From assembly GCA_020310875.1 (NCBI GenBank), contig CM035414.1, positions 196,037,909 to 196,101,908 on the forward strand: a DNA stretch of 64,000 bases, read 5' to 3'. The notes under the pieces were generated by a model. The model made no database searches. It was not told the origin of the DNA and saw nothing but the letters and a program-made list of their open reading frames with translations. Origin of the DNA: Ceratopteris richardii (taxonomy: Eukaryota > Streptophyta > Polypodiopsida > Polypodiales > Pteridaceae). Shown here piece by piece: positions 12,553 to 24,250 of the stretch; within the stretch, counting starts at the first letter, position 1; every line of letters starts with the position of its first letter. Made by a program: the position numbers and the translations under genes.

Positions 12553-12876
12553 GCCTTGGTACTTGATGAGAAGAATGCTTCAAGAGCACTCCAAGTCTCT
12601 TGTAAAATCTTGCAACTCCTAATGTGTGGAAGTAAAAACTTAGAGATTGATTTAAGAATATATGACCTTTCTAGAGCATACTTTGAGCCATGTATTTAAC
12701 CTCTCTTGTTATTCTTGTGTTGGTTGGCCCTTGCTTATGAGAATTGGCATCATCTCATCTCTAGATATGTTACCATAGAGATTTCTCGCTTGAAGATAAG
12801 CTTCCATTCTAAGTGACCAAGCTGAATAGTTTCCTCAATCCCATTTGTCTATGGATGAAGGAAATCCATCTCCCAT
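12553..12876 (-). pseudogene. Copia A gag remnant (N-terminal part)
   Basis: The start codon at 12876 reads MGDGFPS, identical to the start of the better-preserved gag of Copia C at 22148, and lies just inside the primer site. The frame then shifts but continues with recognisable gag pieces (EWKL...YLQ, LERSYILKSISKFLLPHIRSC, TWSALEAFFSSSTKARK). It passes without zinc knuckle or protease into integrase at about 12550, which marks the internal deletion. Confidence 0.75.
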
Positions 12877-12884
12877 GTTGACTA

Positions 12885-12899
12885 GATACTCTGATACCA
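12885..12899 (-). promoter_or_regulatory. Copia A primer-binding site (initiator-Met tRNA type)
   Basis: On the minus strand it reads TGGTATCAGAGTATC. The first 11 bases match the usual TGGTATCAGAGC complement of initiator-Met tRNA. It sits directly inside the 5' LTR end, fixing element polarity. Confidence 0.88.
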
Positions 12900-12900
12900 C

Positions 12901-13830
12901 TGTGAGGAGTTGGTGAGATACTTCTAGAGATGAGGTAGTGTTGCAAAAATCCTACTCTATACCTGCCAATCTAACTTCACCGATGCTTAGCATACTTCTT
13001 TACCTCACAATGGTGCACAAAGATCCACCAAGTTCTTTGAAGCATTATTCTTAGATGTTTGCATCAAAATAGATAACTTCTACATGCAAGAAATGAGAAG
13101 AACCTTCTACTTTGGGAATAGAAGATCTCAGTATTATGCTAAGAGCTCACAACCTGGTATGAGCTAACTAGAGAGCTTTTGTAAGTCTTTAGCTTACTAA
13201 AGCAAGATCTAGAAGGTATAAAGACATAATCATTATCTTTGATCTACTGAATCAAGCTTAATGAATTTAAACACTAGACACTTACTCTAGCTATCCCAAG
13301 TATATCAACTCCATGAGTACATGTAGAAAAATCAATTCAAAAAGTTCATTGTAATGATGAAGATGTTTGAATAAATAGTAGATAGAGATTTATTCAATGC
13401 GATGTATCAAAATATGAATGCTATTGCACATATAGTATAGAGGGAGTGTAGGGGACTACACATAGATAGTGTGAGCTAAATTTATGTTCAAGTTTGTAGC
13501 TCAAAACCTCTCGGAATGGCTCTCCTTATCATGACTAAAAAAGATGTGTATTTATACACATTTCTTGAGTTTGAATTTGAATTTTCCTTTACCTAAAAGT
13601 GATCCTATACGTTAGGGATGTAATTGATTTGATTTCTTTACCAAATCAGTTACGGGTTTAGCCTCCTATCTTCACGAGATTCTTTCTTCTCTTGACTTTC
13701 ATGTTTATCCAAGATAAAACATTAAATTTGAAAATAATAGGCTCATATGTAGATCTCTATGGGAAGAGATAAATAGATGTGTAGTCCTAAATCTTTAGCA
13801 ATGCACTTAGGCTTGCAAATTCTACCAACA
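12901..13830 (-). repeat. Copia A 5' LTR
   Basis: About 930 bp. On the element strand it begins TGTTGGTAGA at 13830 and ends CTCACAG next to the primer site. The matching GTATTTATACACAT segment around 13550 may be the TATA region. The plus-strand neighbour at 13831 is the gag of Copia B, so this LTR edge lies within or against another element. Confidence 0.82.
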
Positions 13831-14430
13831 TCATAGATGATAAGAAAATAGTCAGAAAAGTCATCAATGGAATCAAAGCAAATCAAAAGTGGGAAGCATT
13901 CACCACTGCCATGGACGTATACATGGACATGCAAGTACCATATTTCAACATACTCATGGGAAATCTCTTTATCCATGAACCTGGGATTATGAAGAATAGA
14001 GATACACAAAACGGTAATCAATTCTTTTTCCTACTAGCTGATAAAGGTAGAATAACAGATATAAAAGCAAGAAAAAAAGAAGAAAACTAAAGGTGCAAGT
14101 ATCTCCCAAGCTAACTTTGCAAGTAGAGGGAGAAGTCCAAGAGGAAGAGGTAAAAGAGGCATATAAACAGGGGGCAAGATGTCCCTTTCCATATGTGGAT
14201 GTAGAGATCATATCACTGAAACTTTTTTCGAGAACCCAAAGGACCAAAGAGGAAGAGGATACAACTAAGGAGGATAAGAAGTTTATAAAGGCAAACATAA
14301 CAACAACTATGCTTACAATTGAAATAAATACTTCAACAACAACTATGAAGGAGGATACAAGGGAGAAGGAGACTACAACCAATAGACTGATGATGAATCA
14401 GAAGAGCACTCATTTCTACTCATGAACATG
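13831..14430 (+). pseudogene. Copia B gag remnant (central and C-terminal part)
   Basis: Recognised by alignment to the Copia C gag: KWEAFTTAMDVYMDMQVP and NILMGNLF match its DLYMDMQIPDLNTLMGQLF, followed by a Lys-rich stretch, a degraded Gly/Arg-rich segment and Tyr/Asn-rich DNA (14280-14380). The zinc knuckle can no longer be read intact. The frame is lost several times. Confidence 0.7.
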
Positions 14431-15859
14431 ACTATGAGAGAAGGTAAATCAGATCAACATGTACTCTATATTGATTCATGATGTTAAGATCATGGAATAT
14501 GGAATGTAGCATTATTTTAATATTTGAAAGACCTAAAGAACAAGAATGAAATGAAAATCAGAGATGAAATAAGGAACCCCCTAGAGAATATTGGAAAGAT
14601 GGACATCAAATGGTAATTTGAACTTATACAAGTGAGTTCTCTATGTATCCAGGATCACCAAGAATTTGATAAGTCTAAGGTAGATTGTGGGGAAATGATT
14701 GCATGTGATATTTATAGAATATGGAGCTTATGTGGAAGATCCATACCAAGGATTCAAGAATATTTCCAAAGGTGAAAGGATAGGTAGACTATTCAACTTT
14801 GAACTCCAAGATGCAAGGAACATAGCATTGTTCAATTGTGGTACCTAAAGTTTATCAAAGTTAGATGTTTTGCACAAAAGGTTAACTCACATTGGAGAAA
14901 GTAACTTGGAAAAAAATATTAGAGATCAACGTGTACTTGGACTACCAAATATCACAAAGCAACATATGATCTAGAAATACACCACATGCCAATTCAGAAA
15001 TTCTCACACACAACATTTTCATAAACATCTGTAGATCAAGGTATTATGTGTTTTTCATTGATGATTGTAGCAAATGTACTATACTCTATTTCATGAAGGA
15101 TAAACATGACGTGTTCTCTTCTTTGAAGAAGTTTCTTGCACTTTTGCAAATCAAAAAAGTTTAACATTGAAGAGGATAAGGTCTAATGGAGGGGAAAATA
15201 TTTTTCCCACGGGGTTGAATGTTTATTACAAAAGAGATGAATTCAAAGAAAGATTACAGACAAGTATACACTTGATGCAAAGGTAATATCCACTATTACT
15301 TACCTTATTAACAAATTACCATCCAAAAATTTAGAAGGAATGAAAACTTATGAACCTTTGAATGGAAAAAGACCAAGCTTTGGAGGATATTTGGATGCAT
15401 TGCATATGCACAGATATCTTCACAAATGAGAGGTAAGCTTGATCTCTAGACAAACAAATTTGTGTTCATATGCTATGACCTAAATTAAAAGGGTTATGGT
15501 CTATATAATCCTAGCAATAAACAATGCATTATAAGTCATGATGATGTACTATATGAGAATAAATCTTTGTTGAAGATGATTGCAAGAAAATGAACTTGAT
15601 CTATGACTTGGAGGATGATTTTCAACCGCTATTACGCAAAGCTCTATGTACACTTGAAGAATTAAGTGAATCCTAGGGTGATCTGAAGACACCTAGAAAG
15701 GAAATCAAGTCGTGGATCTCCAAAGGTAAATCCAAAGTGTAGGAATTAAGAGATGTAGCAGAGTCATCTCAACAAACAATTAGAAGATCTGCAAGGGAAA
15801 ACAAGATGCTAGAAAGGTATGGATATGATACCTCATTGGTCATGAAGCATTTTATATAA
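14431..15859 (+). pseudogene. Copia B protease-to-integrase remnant
   Basis: Fragments in the expected order. A degraded protease region lies near 14470-14660. The GAG-pre-integrase motif RLFNFELQDARNIALFN...RLTHIGESN...DQRVLGLPNI is at 14785-14960, then zinc-binding-domain debris. FIDDCSKCTILYFMKDKHD is near 15050-15110, then NKLPSKNLEGM, an acidic linker, and RRSARENKMLERYGYDTSLV before the RT. No frame is open over its length. Confidence 0.75.
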
Positions 15860-17345
15860 ATGGCTCATGAAATGAACTTTGAAGGGTCATCACCTTATGA
15901 GAAAGCCAAGAGGAAGCCAAAGTGGAAGCATGCCATAGAGGAAGAGATTGATGCATTACAAGATAACATCAGTTGGGACTTAGTGCCCAAGACCTCAACC
16001 ATAACGTTTAGTCAATGCAGATGGATCTATGAGGTAAAAAATAACTTTGATGGAACCATAAATAGGTACAAGAGTAGATTACTAGCCAAGTGATATGCTC
16101 AAAATCAAGGTATTGATTATGAAGATGCTTTCTCTCCCCTAGTAAAGATGTCCAAAATCCAAATACTCATGAGTATTGCAGCTGCAAAAGATTGGAAGAT
16201 ATATCAGATGGATGTCAAGAATACTTTCTTAAATCGATGGATCTCAAAAGAGGTATGCATGGCACAACCTCCTAATTTACACTCACACTATCCAAAGTAT
16301 GTATGAAGATTAAGAATAGTTTTATAGGGGCTAAAGCAAGCTCTAAGAGCTTGGAATCATAGACTAGTTACTTATCCTACAAGACAAAGGATTTGTGGTG
16401 AGTAGGGTAGATCCTTCTTTATTCATTAAAAGACCACACTGAGATTTCATATATCTTTTTATATATGTAGATGACATTATTATAATAGGAAATGATGTTG
16501 AAGGCATAAGAATAATCAAACATCAAATGAAGGAAGAGTTCAAGATAAGTTATTTAGGGCAACTAACATACTTCCTTGGATTGGAAGTCATGTATACAGA
16601 GAATGGTATGTATCTTACTCAGTGAAAGTACATCAAATACATGATTACAAAGTTCAAGATGCAAAATTCAAGGATTGCAGGTACATCATTGCAATTAATT
16701 TGAAATCAAGTGCTTATGAAGATGAACTCATTGAGGATGTGATGGAATATCAAAACATAGTTGAGAGTCTCAATTATGCTACTCTCCCAAGAGTACATAT
16801 CAGCTATACTATGAGTGTTTTGAGTTAGTCTATGCAATCAAGTAGGAAGGCACACAACAAGGCATCCAAAAAGATAGTGAAGTATCTCGAGGGGACTATC
16901 CATGAAGGCCTATTCTATTTCTATCCTTCTGATATTGATATCAAGATATTCTCTGATGCAAATTGGGTAGGATCAAGAGACATAGGAAAAGTACCTATGG
17001 TTATCTTTTATTTTCAAGTTCTAAAATCATTTCTTTGTCATCAAAGCATCAACTTTATATTGCTCTCTTAATTAGAAAGGCTGAATACAGAGGATCGGCT
17101 AATGCTAATCAAGAAAATAGTGGATTAACACACTATGTGTTTATTTAAGAATCAAGACTTCGAATCCTCACATGCTTGGTGATAACTTCTAGCAAACTGT
17201 AGTCACCATTTAATGACCAAACACATTAAGTTCCATTATTATTTTGTTAGCGAGAATCTTATAAGCAAAGAAAGTGAGCTTTCATATATTGAAACTCAAG
17301 AACAATGTATAGGCATTATGATTGAAGCTTTGGATGGAGTAAAGC
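15860..17345 (+). pseudogene. Copia B pol remnant: reverse transcriptase and RNase H
   Basis: The RT start is open at 15860-16093 (KWKHAIEEEIDALQDN, QCRWIYEVKNNFDG). A stop at 16092 is followed by GIDYEDAFSPLVKM, IYQMDVKNTFLNRWISKEV, LKQALRAWNHRLVTY, and YVDD with both Asp residues near 16465. IYREWY and ELIEDVMEYQNIVESLNYAT lead to RNase H pieces (FSDANWVGSRD near 16950; the end near 17340). It is the same lineage as Copia A and C but more decayed. Confidence 0.85.
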
Positions 17346-17410
17346 TCCACAGATTCAAATCAATGAATAGACTTCAATAGACTACAAATAAATGAAGACT
17401 CAAAAATCTT

Positions 17411-17427
17411 AGGCTTGAGGAGGAGCT
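17411..17427 (+). promoter_or_regulatory. Copia B polypurine tract
   Basis: GGCTTGAGGAGGAGCT matches the position and form of the Copia A tract (GCTTGAGGGGGAGCT). It marks the internal/3' LTR boundary; the LTR that should follow is short or replaced. Confidence 0.6.
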
Positions 17428-17619
17428 ACTCGTACATATGGGAAGCCTAAGATCTTGAACATATCTTTGGAATGCTTTGGGATTTGAGAATTAGATGTAT
17501 GCATATACAATTATTCTTAGTTCATGACTAAGAAAAACCCTCAACTTGTGGAAAACGCTCAACTTGCTTTTACTTATTGTAAAAGATTCGAACAACTTAA
17601 ACTCAAGACTGTTAGTAAG

Positions 17620-18367
17620 TCTAAAATGGGAGAAACACACACACTCGACACTCACTATGAAAGCTACCCTATACTCAACCTCAAAACTAGAACTGGCCCC
17701 AGTAGGTTGCTTCTTGCTCAACCAAGATGTACATGACCTACCAATCATGTACCTCTCAAGTAGCCAAAGATGCGCTTAACTGCCTGCCAATGCTTAACAC
17801 TTGGACAATGCATAAACCTCCTCATCTATGAGACATCAAACTAAATATCTAACTGAGTAATGCATAAGTAAATCAAGCATCCAATAGCCTATTGATAGAG
17901 AACAGCATCAAATGCATCTTGAGCATCATGAAGTCTCAACAAAAAACATGTATCCATAGGAGTGGTAATACGTTCGTAGTCCTCAAGACCAAAATATGCA
18001 ATAATTTGTCATTATATTTTGTTTGACACAAAGTTATTCCACCATCAAATTGCATAAATTGAATGCCCAAATAATGATGCAGATGCCTTAACTCTGACAT
18101 CTCAAATGAGTCATGCAAATCAGCCTTAAGATCATCAATATGCTTCTCATGAGGACTAGTGAGAAAAATCTCATCAACATAGACAACAATGATCAAAAGC
18201 ACATCAATTGCATGCTTAACATATAAGGTGCTCTCAATTGGATTGCTCTCAAAGCCATGTGCAATTAGGAAGGCATGTATATTTTCATACCAAGCACATG
18301 GTGCTTGCTTCAAACCATATAATGCCTTTTTCAACCTGCACACTTTGATTTCATGCCCTTCTACACA
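17620..18367 (-). pseudogene. Copia D pol remnant: RT and RNase H fragment
   Basis: On the minus strand from 18367: EGHEIKVCRLKKALYGLKQAPCAWYE, VVYVDEIFLTS (catalytic YVDD changed to YVDE), LRHLHHYLGIQF, then broken RNase H ending SWLSKKQPTGASSSFEVEYR...VECVC. It is a different Copia lineage from A-C, close to E, F and G. It begins in mid-RT directly against the RNase H of Copia C. I read it as the other half of Copia E, separated by the insertion of Copia C and a later deletion. Confidence 0.82.
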
Positions 18368-19440
18368 AAGTGCTCCTCCTATCATCCTTGGAGCCAACCC
18401 AATCTTCATTAGAATACATCTTTATATCTATGTCAAAAGTGAAAGGATAGAACAATCCCTCATTCATTGTACCCTTTAGATACTTAAGCACCCTGTTTGC
18501 AGCTTCCATATAAGGATTCCTCGGTACATGCATGAATTGACTCAATGTACTTAATACATACACAATATCTACTCTTGTCAAAGTAGCATATCTAAGACTA
18601 CCCACAAGTTGTTGATAGCTTCTAACATCTTCAAGTAGTTCACCTTCATGTGAACTTAGGTTATGGTTGATCTCCATAGGGATACCTACAACTTTAGTGC
18701 TCTCCATCTTAAACTTTACCAACATACCATGTATGTACTTCTTTTGTGTGATGAATATACCTGAATCAATATACACAAGTTCTAATCCAAGGAAGTACTT
18801 CAATAACCCTAGATCACTAATTTTGAATTCCTTCATCAATTGAGCTTTTATCTGCTTGATACCATCAGAATCATTACTTGTAATAATGATATCATCTACA
18901 TAGACACATAAGTAGATGACCCATGATTTATTCTTCTTAACAAATAAAGAAGAGACTATCTTGCTTGCCACAAAGCCTTGATCATGCAAATAGGTAACAA
19001 GCCTATGGTTCCAAGCTCTATGAGCTTGCTTGAGACCATAGAGTGCTTTTCTAAGATTGCATAGATAACTTTTTTTTTTCTTCATCTTCAAAACCTGGTG
19101 TTGTACCATATACACTTCCTCTGATATCCAACCATTGAAGAATGCATTCTTGACATCTAACTGATATAAATTCCAATTTTTTGATGCACCAAGACCTACC
19201 AATACCCTGATTGTTGACATCTTTGCTATAGGTGAAAATATTTCTTCATAGTCTACTCCATGTGTTTAGGCAAAACCCTTTGCCACTAACCTTGCCTTGT
19301 ACCTATTTATAGAACCATCAGAGTTCTTTTAAATTTTGTATATCCACCTTGAACCAATTACCTTCATATCTGGCTTCTTGGGAACTAGATCCCATGTGTG
19401 GTTTTCCTATAATGCTTCCACTTCTTCCTACATGGCTTCT
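18368..19440 (-). pseudogene. Copia C pol: reverse transcriptase and truncated RNase H
   Basis: From about 19440 down: a TWDLVPK RT start with two stops, then a long open frame from 19220 with LYQLDVKNAFFNGWISEEVY, LRKALYGLKQAHRAWNHRL, the catalytic YVDDIIITSND, SDLGLLKYFLGLELVY, SYQQLVGSLRYATLTRVDI, FMHVPRNPYMEAANRVLKYL, and RNase H to DWVGSKDD. Nine Ts in a row near 19070 encode a Lys tract. Catalytic Asp residues are intact; loss of the RNase H end makes it non-functional. Confidence 0.9.
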
Positions 19441-20557
19441 CTCCACTCTTTCTTTTTCTTAGCCTGTTTGAAGGAAGAAGGCTCCTCTGGCATAGAATCT
19501 TTAGTGATGTACATAGAGTGCTTTGTGACTAAGGATGTATCATATCCATACCTTATAGGCTTCTTACTTTCTCTTTGTGATCTCCTTAAAGCCTGATTGG
19601 AAGACTCGGGTAGATCCTCTAATTGCTTGTATTTGAACTTGCCTCTTGACTTCCAAGCTTTGAAGTCAATCTGCTCCTCATCTTCTGAGTTGATGCCCTC
19701 TGCTTGGTGTTGATCTTCTTTGGTGAGAATTGGAAAATTAATTTCCAAATCATATGGTAACCTGACTTTCTTGCAATCATCTTCAAACCATGAATTATTG
19801 TCATCAAATACTACATCCTTACTAACTATCAATGCCTTGTTAGTGGGATTGTATATTCTATATCCCTTTTGATTCTGATCATACCCAATAAATATACATT
19901 TCTCAACCTTACGGTCAAGCTTCCCTCTAATTTGTGATGGGATGTGTGTATAGGCAATGCACCCAAATATTTTGCAATGATCCAATGAGGCTCTCTTGCC
20001 ATTCCATGCTTCATATGGTGTCATACCATCCAATGATTTGGATGGAAGCCTATTGACCAAGTAGGAGGTTGTGGATACATCCTTTGACCATAAATAATTA
20101 GGTATTTTTTTCTCATTTAACATAGACCTAGTTGTTTCAAAAATTACCCTGTTCCTTCTCTCTGCCTTTCCATTCAATTCAAGAGTATACCTAGTTGTTA
20201 CTTCCCTCTTTATGCCTCTGTCCTGTAGAAATAGATCAAACTCATGTGAAAAGTACTAACCACCTCCATCACAGTTGATTCTCTTCAAGCTCCTTCCTGT
20301 TTGTTTTTCAATAAGTGCCAAATAATTCTTGTAAATACCTCATCCCTATGCTTCATGAAATACAGAATTGACCACCTACTGTAGTCATCAATAAATAACA
20401 CATAGTACCTTGAGCCTGAGATGGATGGGACTTTGCTAGGACCTCACACATCAATGTGTACAAGTTCCAAATAGTCTTCATGGATGTATCCTTTCCTATG
20501 GAATGGTTGCCTGTGAGCTTTGTCGAATTGGCAAGCTCCACATTTGTATATCATGTG
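19428..20557 (-). pseudogene. Copia C pol: integrase and acidic linker
   Basis: The domain starts near 20550 with CQFDKAHRQPFHRKGYIHEDYLE and YYVLFIDDYSRWSILYFMK, with breaks. An open frame from 20177 carries NGKAERRNRVIFETTRSM (core end with the Glu region), LPSKSLDGMTPYEAWNGK, HCKIFGCIAYTHIPSQIRGK, the KCIFIGYDQNQKGYRIYNP block, and a charged linker (EDEEQID, RSQRESKKPIRYGY) up to RT. The zinc and DDE regions are split over two frames. Confidence 0.87.
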
Positions 20558-21070
20558 CTACTTCATCACATTGGGAATGCCAAGCACACTTTGATCCCTG
20601 CAAATTTGCTTCAGAGTTCTCTCTCTTATGTGCCCTAGCCTTTTGTGCCATATTTCCAACTCAGATAAGGTTTGATCTTTATAACTGAATAGTGTTATGT
20701 TCCTTGTGTCTTCAATTTCAAATGCAAACAATCTACTTGACTTATCGCCTTTGGCAATCCTTTTGAATCCTTTTTGGGGGTCTTCCACATATGCTCCATG
20801 CTTAGTGAACCTGACCTGTAGACATTTCTCTACAATCTGCTTAACACTAATTAGGTTTTTGGTTATAGTAAGTACATACACAACTTTGCTCAAAAGGTTC
20901 ATACTACCATCAGAAGTTTTGACATTTCCAACTTGCTTGACATAGTGTTTAGTGTCATCAGCTATTTGTACTTCATGCTTCCCCTTGGGTTCTTCAAGAT
21001 TAGATAATAGAGCTATACCCTTCCACATGAATAGAACAATCTGAGTCAATCTAGAAAAGATGCTCATCAT
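20558..21070 (-). pseudogene. Copia C pol: protease and GAG-pre-integrase
   Basis: The frame covers a Copia aspartic protease (HEVQIADDTKHYVKQVGNVK, VVYVLTITKNLISVKQIVEK) and GAG-pre-integrase (IWHKRLGHIRERTLKQI, SVLGIPNVMK). The catalytic site lies in another frame just upstream (about 21030-21060), where the usual DSGCS reads DSDCS: an acidic residue replaces the invariant Gly, besides the frame break. Confidence 0.85.
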
Positions 21071-22148
21071 CTTTACCTTGCTTGGATGTCATGTTCATGA
21101 TGACTAGAGAGTCTTCTTGATCTTCATTATAGTTTTTGAAGTCCCTTATTCCTCTAAAGCCTCCTTGATAGTTGTTGTTGTTGTAGCCTTTATTGTAGTT
21201 ATGGTTGTAGTTGCCTCCACCATTGTGGTACCTGCCTCTACATTGTCCATAGCTTCCTCTATGGAAGCCTCTTACCCTTTGGTTTTTAGTAAATTTGTAG
21301 CATTCTTCTATAGTGTGGTTGTTGAGACCACATGTGTTGCATGGTGAATTGTTGTAGGGTCTCCCCCTACCTGGTTTTCCTCCTCTACCCCTTCCTCTAG
21401 CACCTCTTCCTCTTCCTGTATAATTAGCTTGAGAGGTACTAGCCTCTTCATCCAATTTCTTACTTTTACCTTTATCCTTAGCTTTATTCTTATCTATATA
21501 CAAGGGAGAAGATTGGTTACCTCTTGAGTTGTCACCATTTCTATTGAGCTTTGTTTCTTTGGTGAAGAGTTGTCCCATCAAGGTGTTGAGATCAGGTATT
21601 TGCATATCCATGTAGAGGTCCATAGATGTGGTGAAGGACTCCCACTTGTCATCAGCCTTAATTCCATTGATGATCTACCTCACTATGTGCTCTTCCTATA
21701 TCTCTTCTCCAATGCTTGCAAGCTAGTGTGCTACATCTTTCATTTTGGTTACATAATCAGCCACTCCTTGCTTTGGTTGTTTCTTGAGGGTTGTGAATTC
21801 CATCCACCACTATTTTTTCCTAGCCCTTGTCTTTGAGGAGAAGTATGATGAAAGCACTTCCCAAGTCTCTTGGGAGGTCTTGCAATTTCTAACATGTGGT
21901 AACAAGAAATCAGTCATTGAGTTTAGTAGATATGACCTAGCAAGAGCATCCTTTGCACACCATGTGGTTAGCCTCTCTTGCTCTTTCTTTGTTGGTTGAT
22001 GCTTGCTCCTCAAGATTGGCATGTCTTCATCTCCTGAGATGTGTCCATATAAGCTTCTCCCTTCAAGGTATACCTGCATCCTTAGGGACCATGTTGAGTA
22101 GTTGTTCATGTCCAATTTGGAAATGAAGGATGGAAATCCATCTCCCAT
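21051..22148 (-). pseudogene. Copia C gag (nucleocapsid polyprotein), broken once
   Basis: The start at 22148 (MGDGFPSFISKLDMNNYSTW) lies 12 bp inside the primer site and runs 112 codons to a frameshift near 21810. The rest, including a UBN2-like stretch, is recovered to 21623, and a second open frame to 21051 carries the Gly/Arg-rich box (RGRGARGRGRGG), an intact CCHC zinc knuckle (CNTCGLNNHTIEEC) and an Asn/Tyr/Gly-rich tail. Gag packages element RNA into virus-like particles. Confidence 0.88.
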
Positions 22149-22160
22149 CTTGATTGTGCT

Positions 22161-22173
22161 TGCTCTGATACCA
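22161..22173 (-). promoter_or_regulatory. Copia C primer-binding site (initiator-Met tRNA type)
   Basis: The minus strand reads TGGTATCAGAGCA, a perfect match to the usual initiator-Met complement. It lies directly between the LTR end and the gag start. Confidence 0.93.
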
Positions 22174-23221
22174 CTGTTGGATGAGATGGTGGATAATCAC
22201 AAGAGATGAATTGGTGCAGCTAAAACTTGCTTAACACATGCTATAAGTGATTGCAGGAGAGTGTTGTGGGCCTCTTTAGCTAGCTAATAAGCATAAATAA
22301 TCACCTATATTGCTTGGAAGATGATCCACTAATGACAGGATCAAAACAGATAAGTAGGAATATGATTGAAGATCCAAAACTTGTTATTTTGGTTGACACA
22401 CCTACTCAGAGTTTTGTACCATTCTCTGAGTACATCAACAATTGATAAAATTCCTTTTGGGGAACTTCAATTAGCTTAATAAGCTACCGATCACGAGTGA
22501 TATAATTTAGAATGATGGACTATATGTAGAGAAATATGTTTAGCAAATTTATCATGCATCCCGACATTTACCGGCCTTGACAATCACAGACCAATGAGCG
22601 GAGATTGATTAATAACTGATGATCACAAGAAACATTACTTATGAAACTTTGTAGGATTAAAGTAGACTATATGCTCAAGGTTTCATGCTTTGAATAATAG
22701 ATTATGATCAATTATATAGTGAGAACAAGCTCTAACAAGTTCACTATACTGATGGAGTATGATAGAGATATGAGAGTAAGAAGTAATGATCATGTAAAAT
22801 TACAATGTTATTGGCAATAAATCATTGCTCAATGAGTGAAGAAAGAGTGAGCTATGAGGTGAGCTCCTCTTCTGAATGAAAGTACATGAGAAATGATCTC
22901 TAAACCTCGAGATACATGAGGGAATTTCATGTCCTCTTTTTTGGGTGTTTGTTGGAGCCTAAGATTCGAATTTGAATTCAAATCTCTATCTAAAAGTGAA
23001 TCCTAAAGTATAGGATTGACTCTCTCTTGGTTCAACTACTAAATGGAAGGAGACTATATGCTTCCTAACTCCTCATGTGTTTATTTCACTTTTACAATGG
23101 TAATTGTAATGCAAAGTTACAAGAGTTTGTACGTATGAACACTTCCAAGTGTAATGCTAATACATCAAGCTTATGTGAAGTGATAAAGTATGTAGGCTTG
23201 GCCTTAATTGCACCCAAGACA
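22174..23221 (-). repeat. Copia C 5' LTR
   Basis: The inner end abuts the primer site. The outer end is placed at 23221, where the element strand would begin TGTCTTGGGTGC and the Copia E integrase frame begins on the other side. That gives about 1048 bp. There is no second LTR for comparison, so the outer boundary rests on the E frame resuming at 23222. Confidence 0.7.
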
Positions 23222-23655
23222 TCTCCATGAGTAAACTATTCTTCATTTTAGCAATTCTATTCTGTTGAGGTTTATATGGCATTGTACACTCAGCTTCCAA
23301 CTTTGATTTTAGTGGATACATCAATGCATACTTGGAAAATCATCCATAAAGGTCACGAAGGAAAGGTAGTTCCCAAAGGAGGGTGTCTGCATAGGACCAC
23401 AGACCTCACTATGAACAAGCTGCAATTTTCGAGTAGCTCAAACTAAACCATCTTCTGGGAATGAGGAATGCTGCATTTTTCCCAAAATAGAACCTTCACA
23501 AACATTTTCATTAGGTGCCTCAAGTTTGGGCAAAGAGGACACCATTTCAGATTTTTGCATGCATAGAAAACTAGCAAAATTGAGATGACCAAAGCATGCA
23601 TGCCGAATCTTTGCATATGGCATAGCATGAGAATCATGTACTGCACATGCTAAAT
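23222..23655 (-). pseudogene. Copia E integrase remnant
   Basis: Minus strand: HACFGHLNFASFL (pre-integrase end), then a region matching the HSSFPEDG...LQLVHSEVCGPMQTPS block of the related Copia F and G integrases, FGNYLSF, a gap, then ECTMPYKPQQNRIAKMKN at 23290-23225 (the core end, usually PYTPQQNGVAERKN). Stops and shifts break it, and it ends at the Copia C boundary. Confidence 0.8.
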
Positions 23656-23670
23656 CATTCATAGATTCTT

Positions 23671-24250
23671 TTTTTTTAACATAAAGGAAGCTCGGCATTA
23701 GCCTACTCTCCGGGACTTGAATTAAATAAAGAAAAGTACAAGAGAAGGAGACTACTGCCCACGGGACCCCCCGAATCCCACAAAGTAGGGGAAGCTTTTA
23801 CAGAGCTTAGATGGCATTACAAAGAAGGTTAATCACCCTCTCATCACCCTCATGTGGGGTCCACTTGGGTTTAAGCTTGTTATTGATCAAAAGGAGTACC
23901 TGATGATGCCTAAAGGGGGGGGGGGGGGGTCTTACAATTAACAATCCTTTTGCCAAGGAGGAACAACGATTTCTCAATTGACCACTCTTTGGGGGAGTCA
24001 CCGAAGTTGAAAGCACATCTTTCCCGCCAAATTTTCTATAGGACCTCCCCTCTGATGGCGTTCCAAAGAGTTGTAGAGCAGTTGATTGTTTCTCCCAGTA
24101 GGGCTTGCTGCCAACTAAGATGTTTCTGAAGTCTAATTTTCTTTCCAACCGTCTGCCAGAGTCTGTTGGAGTTGGGGCAGGTAAAGAAGATGTGTGAAAC
24201 ATCTTCGATTGACCGGTAGCAGCGTTTGCACCAGGGAGGAATCCCACAAA
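23671..24250 (-). mobile_element. 5'-truncated LINE (copy L3) with 15-bp target duplication
   Basis: On the minus strand it begins in the zf-RVT finger (CGIPPWCKRCYRSIEDVSHIFF, with CX5CX11HX4C intact), continues through the ORF2 C-terminus, a C15 run (G15 at 23915-23929), the family 3' UTR and a poly(A) stretch (the T run at 23669-23678). CATTCATAGATTCTT occurs at 23656-23670 and again at 24251-24265, so the target was duplicated on insertion into the Copia E gene. It is 580 bp long. Confidence 0.95.

Larger units (their letters stand above)
8974..13830 (-). mobile_element. Ty1/Copia element A, internally deleted, both LTRs present
   Basis: Order on the minus strand: 5' LTR (13830-12901), primer site, gag start, integrase, RT, RNase H, polypurine tract, 3' LTR (9913-8974). 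Integrase before RT identifies Ty1/Copia. The gag joins directly to the integrase, so most of gag and the protease are deleted. The 3' LTR lacks about its outermost 105 bp. Strong divergence between the LTRs (substitutions and indels) suggests an old insertion. Gag start, primer site and pol motifs place it in the same family as Copia C and, by pol, Copia B. Confidence 0.9.
13831..17427 (+). mobile_element. Ty1/Copia element B, decayed, 5' truncated
   Basis: Reads gag (C-terminal half), GAG-pre-integrase, integrase, RT, RNase H and a polypurine tract at 17411-17427 on the plus strand. It starts abruptly at the LTR of Copia A, so its 5' LTR, primer site and gag start are gone. Pol motifs are close to Copia A and C. 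It has many stops and frameshifts. Only a short piece of 3' LTR can follow before Copia D begins near 17520. Confidence 0.85.
18368..23221 (-). mobile_element. Ty1/Copia element C, best-preserved Copia in window, 3' end lost
   Basis: On the minus strand: 5' LTR (23221-22174), primer site, gag with zinc knuckle, protease, integrase, RT and most of RNase H, all in recognisable frames with few stops. It is cut inside RNase H at about 18368 (DWVGSKDDRRST), so the C-terminal 100 or so residues, the polypurine tract and the 3' LTR are missing. It sits between Copia E (integrase side) and Copia D (RT side), which suggests insertion into one older element. Confidence 0.9.
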
